This document shows, one piece after another, positions 6,189-7,109 of a stretch of DNA of 7,109 bases. Both the position numbers and the translations under genes were made by a program. Every line of letters starts with the position of its first letter. Positions within the stretch are counted from its first letter, which is position 1. The DNA is from Planctomycetota bacterium (lineage in GTDB: Bacteria; Planctomycetota; Planctomycetia; Pirellulales; Pirellulaceae), in the NCBI GenBank assembly GCA_023430365.1, contig JAEZAS010000219.1, positions 1 through 7,109 on the forward strand. Direction: 5' to 3'. The notes beneath the pieces are model-generated. The model saw only the letters and a program-made list of their open reading frames with translations, searched no databases and had not been told where the DNA came from.

Positions 6189-6964
6189 CGGCCCCTCTCG
6201 TTCTCAAGAATCTTCCCCTTCAGAGCCTCCCGCAGCGGATCGTCCTCGGCGGAGCAGAAACCCAGGTGCAGGTGTTTCCGCCAGCCTTCGGCGTGCTGGA
6301 ACAAGCCCGACATCCGGCCGAGTTCCGCGTCGAGCTGCTGCATCGTGTCGAGGTAGGAATCGAGCCCCTGGCTTTCGTCGAGCCACTGCTTCTGGCTGGC
6401 GTGATGGGCGAGCATTTCGCGCTTGCGCGGAACGAGCGCCGTGACGTCGACAAAGAAATGGGGCTCGACGACCCGGCCGAGCGGGTCGCGATGGGAGTAC
6501 GGCTGGGCGTGATAGACGGTCGTCTTATCGGCGATGGCCGAGCGGGGCGGCTCCACGGGAAAGTTGGGCATGCCGCGGGTGAAGGCCGCCGACACGGCGA
6601 GGCGGCAGACGTTCATGTGGTCTTCCATGTAGTCCGAGGGAGCGTGCGTGAGCACGATCTCGGGGGCCACCTCGCGAATGACGGACGCGACGCGCACGAG
6701 CGTCGGCTTGTCGTAAAACACTTCCAGGTCGGGGCAGATGCTTTCGTGGAAGATGGCCCCGATGGAGGCGGCCGCATTGCGGGCTTCGTCCCGGCGGATG
6801 CGGGCGGTGGTGGCGGCGTCGGTCTGGGTGCTGCCGCAGCAACCATTGGCGAGATTCCAGTAGTGGATCTCGTATCCGGCCTCGGCGAGCAGCATCAGGG
6901 TGCCCGCCATCAGGAACTCGATGTCGTCAGGATGGGCGGCGATGGCGATGGCGGTTCGGGCCAC
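6185..6964 (-). CDS. PIG-L/LmbE family N-acetylglucosaminyl deacetylase-like hydrolase
   Basis: Zinc-dependent deacetylase of the PIG-L (LmbE/MshB/BshB) family, which removes acetyl groups from GlcNAc-containing conjugates such as precursors of mycothiol or bacillithiol, or from other sugar amides. Metal-binding motifs are intact: AHPDD near the N-terminus (H11, D13, D14) and THAPSDYMEDH (H107, D111, D115, H116). H11, D14 and H116 correspond to the usual zinc ligands and D13 to the general base. The family feature KREMLAHHASQKQWL is at 181-195. The length of 259 residues is normal. The start is a GTG at 6964, which puts the MARTAIAIAAHPDD block at the family's usual position; no in-frame alternative exists just upstream. 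The gene overlaps the downstream AAA+ gene by four bases and would be first of a two-gene operon. Nothing nearby suggests thiol-cofactor synthesis, so the substrate is open. The 145 bp upstream contain no convincing promoter. Confidence 0.94.
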   Translation of the reverse strand: MARTAIAIAAHPDDIEFLMAGTLMLLAEAGYEIHYWNLANGCCGSTQTDAATTARIRRDEARNAAASIGAIFHESICPDLEVFYDKPTLVRVASVIREVAPEIVLTHAPSDYMEDHMNVCRLAVSAAFTRGMPNFPVEPPRSAIADKTTVYHAQPYSHRDPLGRVVEPHFFVDVTALVPRKREMLAHHASQKQWLDESQGLDSYLDTMQQLDAELGRMSGLFQHAEGWRKHLHLGFCSAEDDPLREALKGKILENERGR

Positions 6965-7080
6965 GGGAACTCTCGACTCAAGCGGGGCAGGGCAGTGGAA
7001 TGGCGACGTGAGGCGTCATTCTAAACGATGAAGCGGCGTGTTTCATGGCGCTGCTTGCGGGAGTGGCGCCAATCGCGTAG

Positions 7081-7100
7081 CTGAATTCGCCAGAATTCAG
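7081..7100. repeat. Perfect 8-bp inverted repeat with EcoRI-like cores
   Basis: CTGAATTC at 7081-7088 and GAATTCAG at 7093-7100 are perfect reverse complements around a four-base loop (GCCA). The position is 117 bp upstream of the deacetylase start, near the window edge. It could be a terminator stem of a gene to the right, an operator-like site or a fragment of another repeat; no T-tract is seen. The 11-mer CTGAATTCGCC also occurs on the - strand at 4339-4349, upstream of the AI-2E-family gene. Confidence 0.6.
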
Positions 7101-7109
7101 ACGCCCGCG

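Noticed and set aside
5083..6207. Second - strand frame of 374 codons within the AAA+ gene
   Set aside because: It is an out-of-frame, Arg/Gly-rich translation of the same stretch that encodes the conserved ATPase.
4476..6356. Long + strand open frame of 626 codons opposite the AAA+ gene
   Set aside because: It begins in the heptamer repeat, is rich in Arg, His and Gln as expected for the antisense of a high-GC gene, shows no domain, and lies opposite an AAA+ gene with complete motifs.
7018..7023. TAGAAT on the - strand as a -10 promoter box for the deacetylase operon
   Set aside because: No acceptable -35 hexamer is found at the right spacing, and a single six-base match is weak.
6978..7046. 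22-codon open frame upstream of the deacetylase (ATG at 7046, - strand)
   Set aside because: It has no Shine-Dalgarno sequence and a bland composition; such a short frame is expected by chance in high-GC DNA.

Overview
The window looks like a high-GC bacterial chromosome segment, most probably from a planctomycete of the Pirellulales type. That placement is an inference from the gene flavour (a TlpA-type redoxin with a long helical N-terminal part, a PIG-L deacetylase, an AAA+ protein ending in a CxxC...CxxC ribbon), the near absence of Shine-Dalgarno sequences and the repeat-rich intergenic gaps. No ribosomal RNA or marker gene is present to prove it.

Layout. On the + strand lie the 3' part of a thioredoxin-fold (TlpA/redoxin) protein (2-1120, cut at the window start) and scpA, the kleisin subunit of the SMC condensin complex (1302-2099). 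They converge on a block of four - strand genes which, read from right to left, are a PIG-L/LmbE-type deacetylase (6964-6185), a TerB-like/CbbX-type AAA+/zinc-ribbon ATPase (6188-4530), an AI-2E-family membrane protein (4318-3032) and a small five-helix DMT/EamA-like membrane protein (2747-2202). The deacetylase and ATPase genes overlap by an ATGA and are very likely one translationally coupled operon. The other genes are separated by repeat-filled gaps of 100-290 bp and are probably transcribed separately. All six genes are intact within the window except the first. Products range over redox chemistry, chromosome segregation, membrane transport and ATPase remodelling, so apart from the coupled pair there is no shared pathway.

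The most striking content lies between the genes. Four of the five gaps with room for it hold long inverted repeats, and all four share one hidden rule: they are built from degenerate 7-bp units. Two gaps (1115-1230 and 4388-4541) use an AATGACC/GGTCATT heptamer, one (2107-2190) a GGGATCA-like heptamer, and one (2911-2987) eleven uninterrupted GTACNNN heptamers. The AATGACC elements sit so close to the genes that they supply the stop codon of the redoxin gene (TGA inside the first heptamer), and the outer 28-bp arm of the second element supplies the stop and last residues of the AAA+ gene. This recalls the heptameric STRR repeats of filamentous cyanobacteria, but arranged here as hairpins. This is the best candidate for something under-described in the window.
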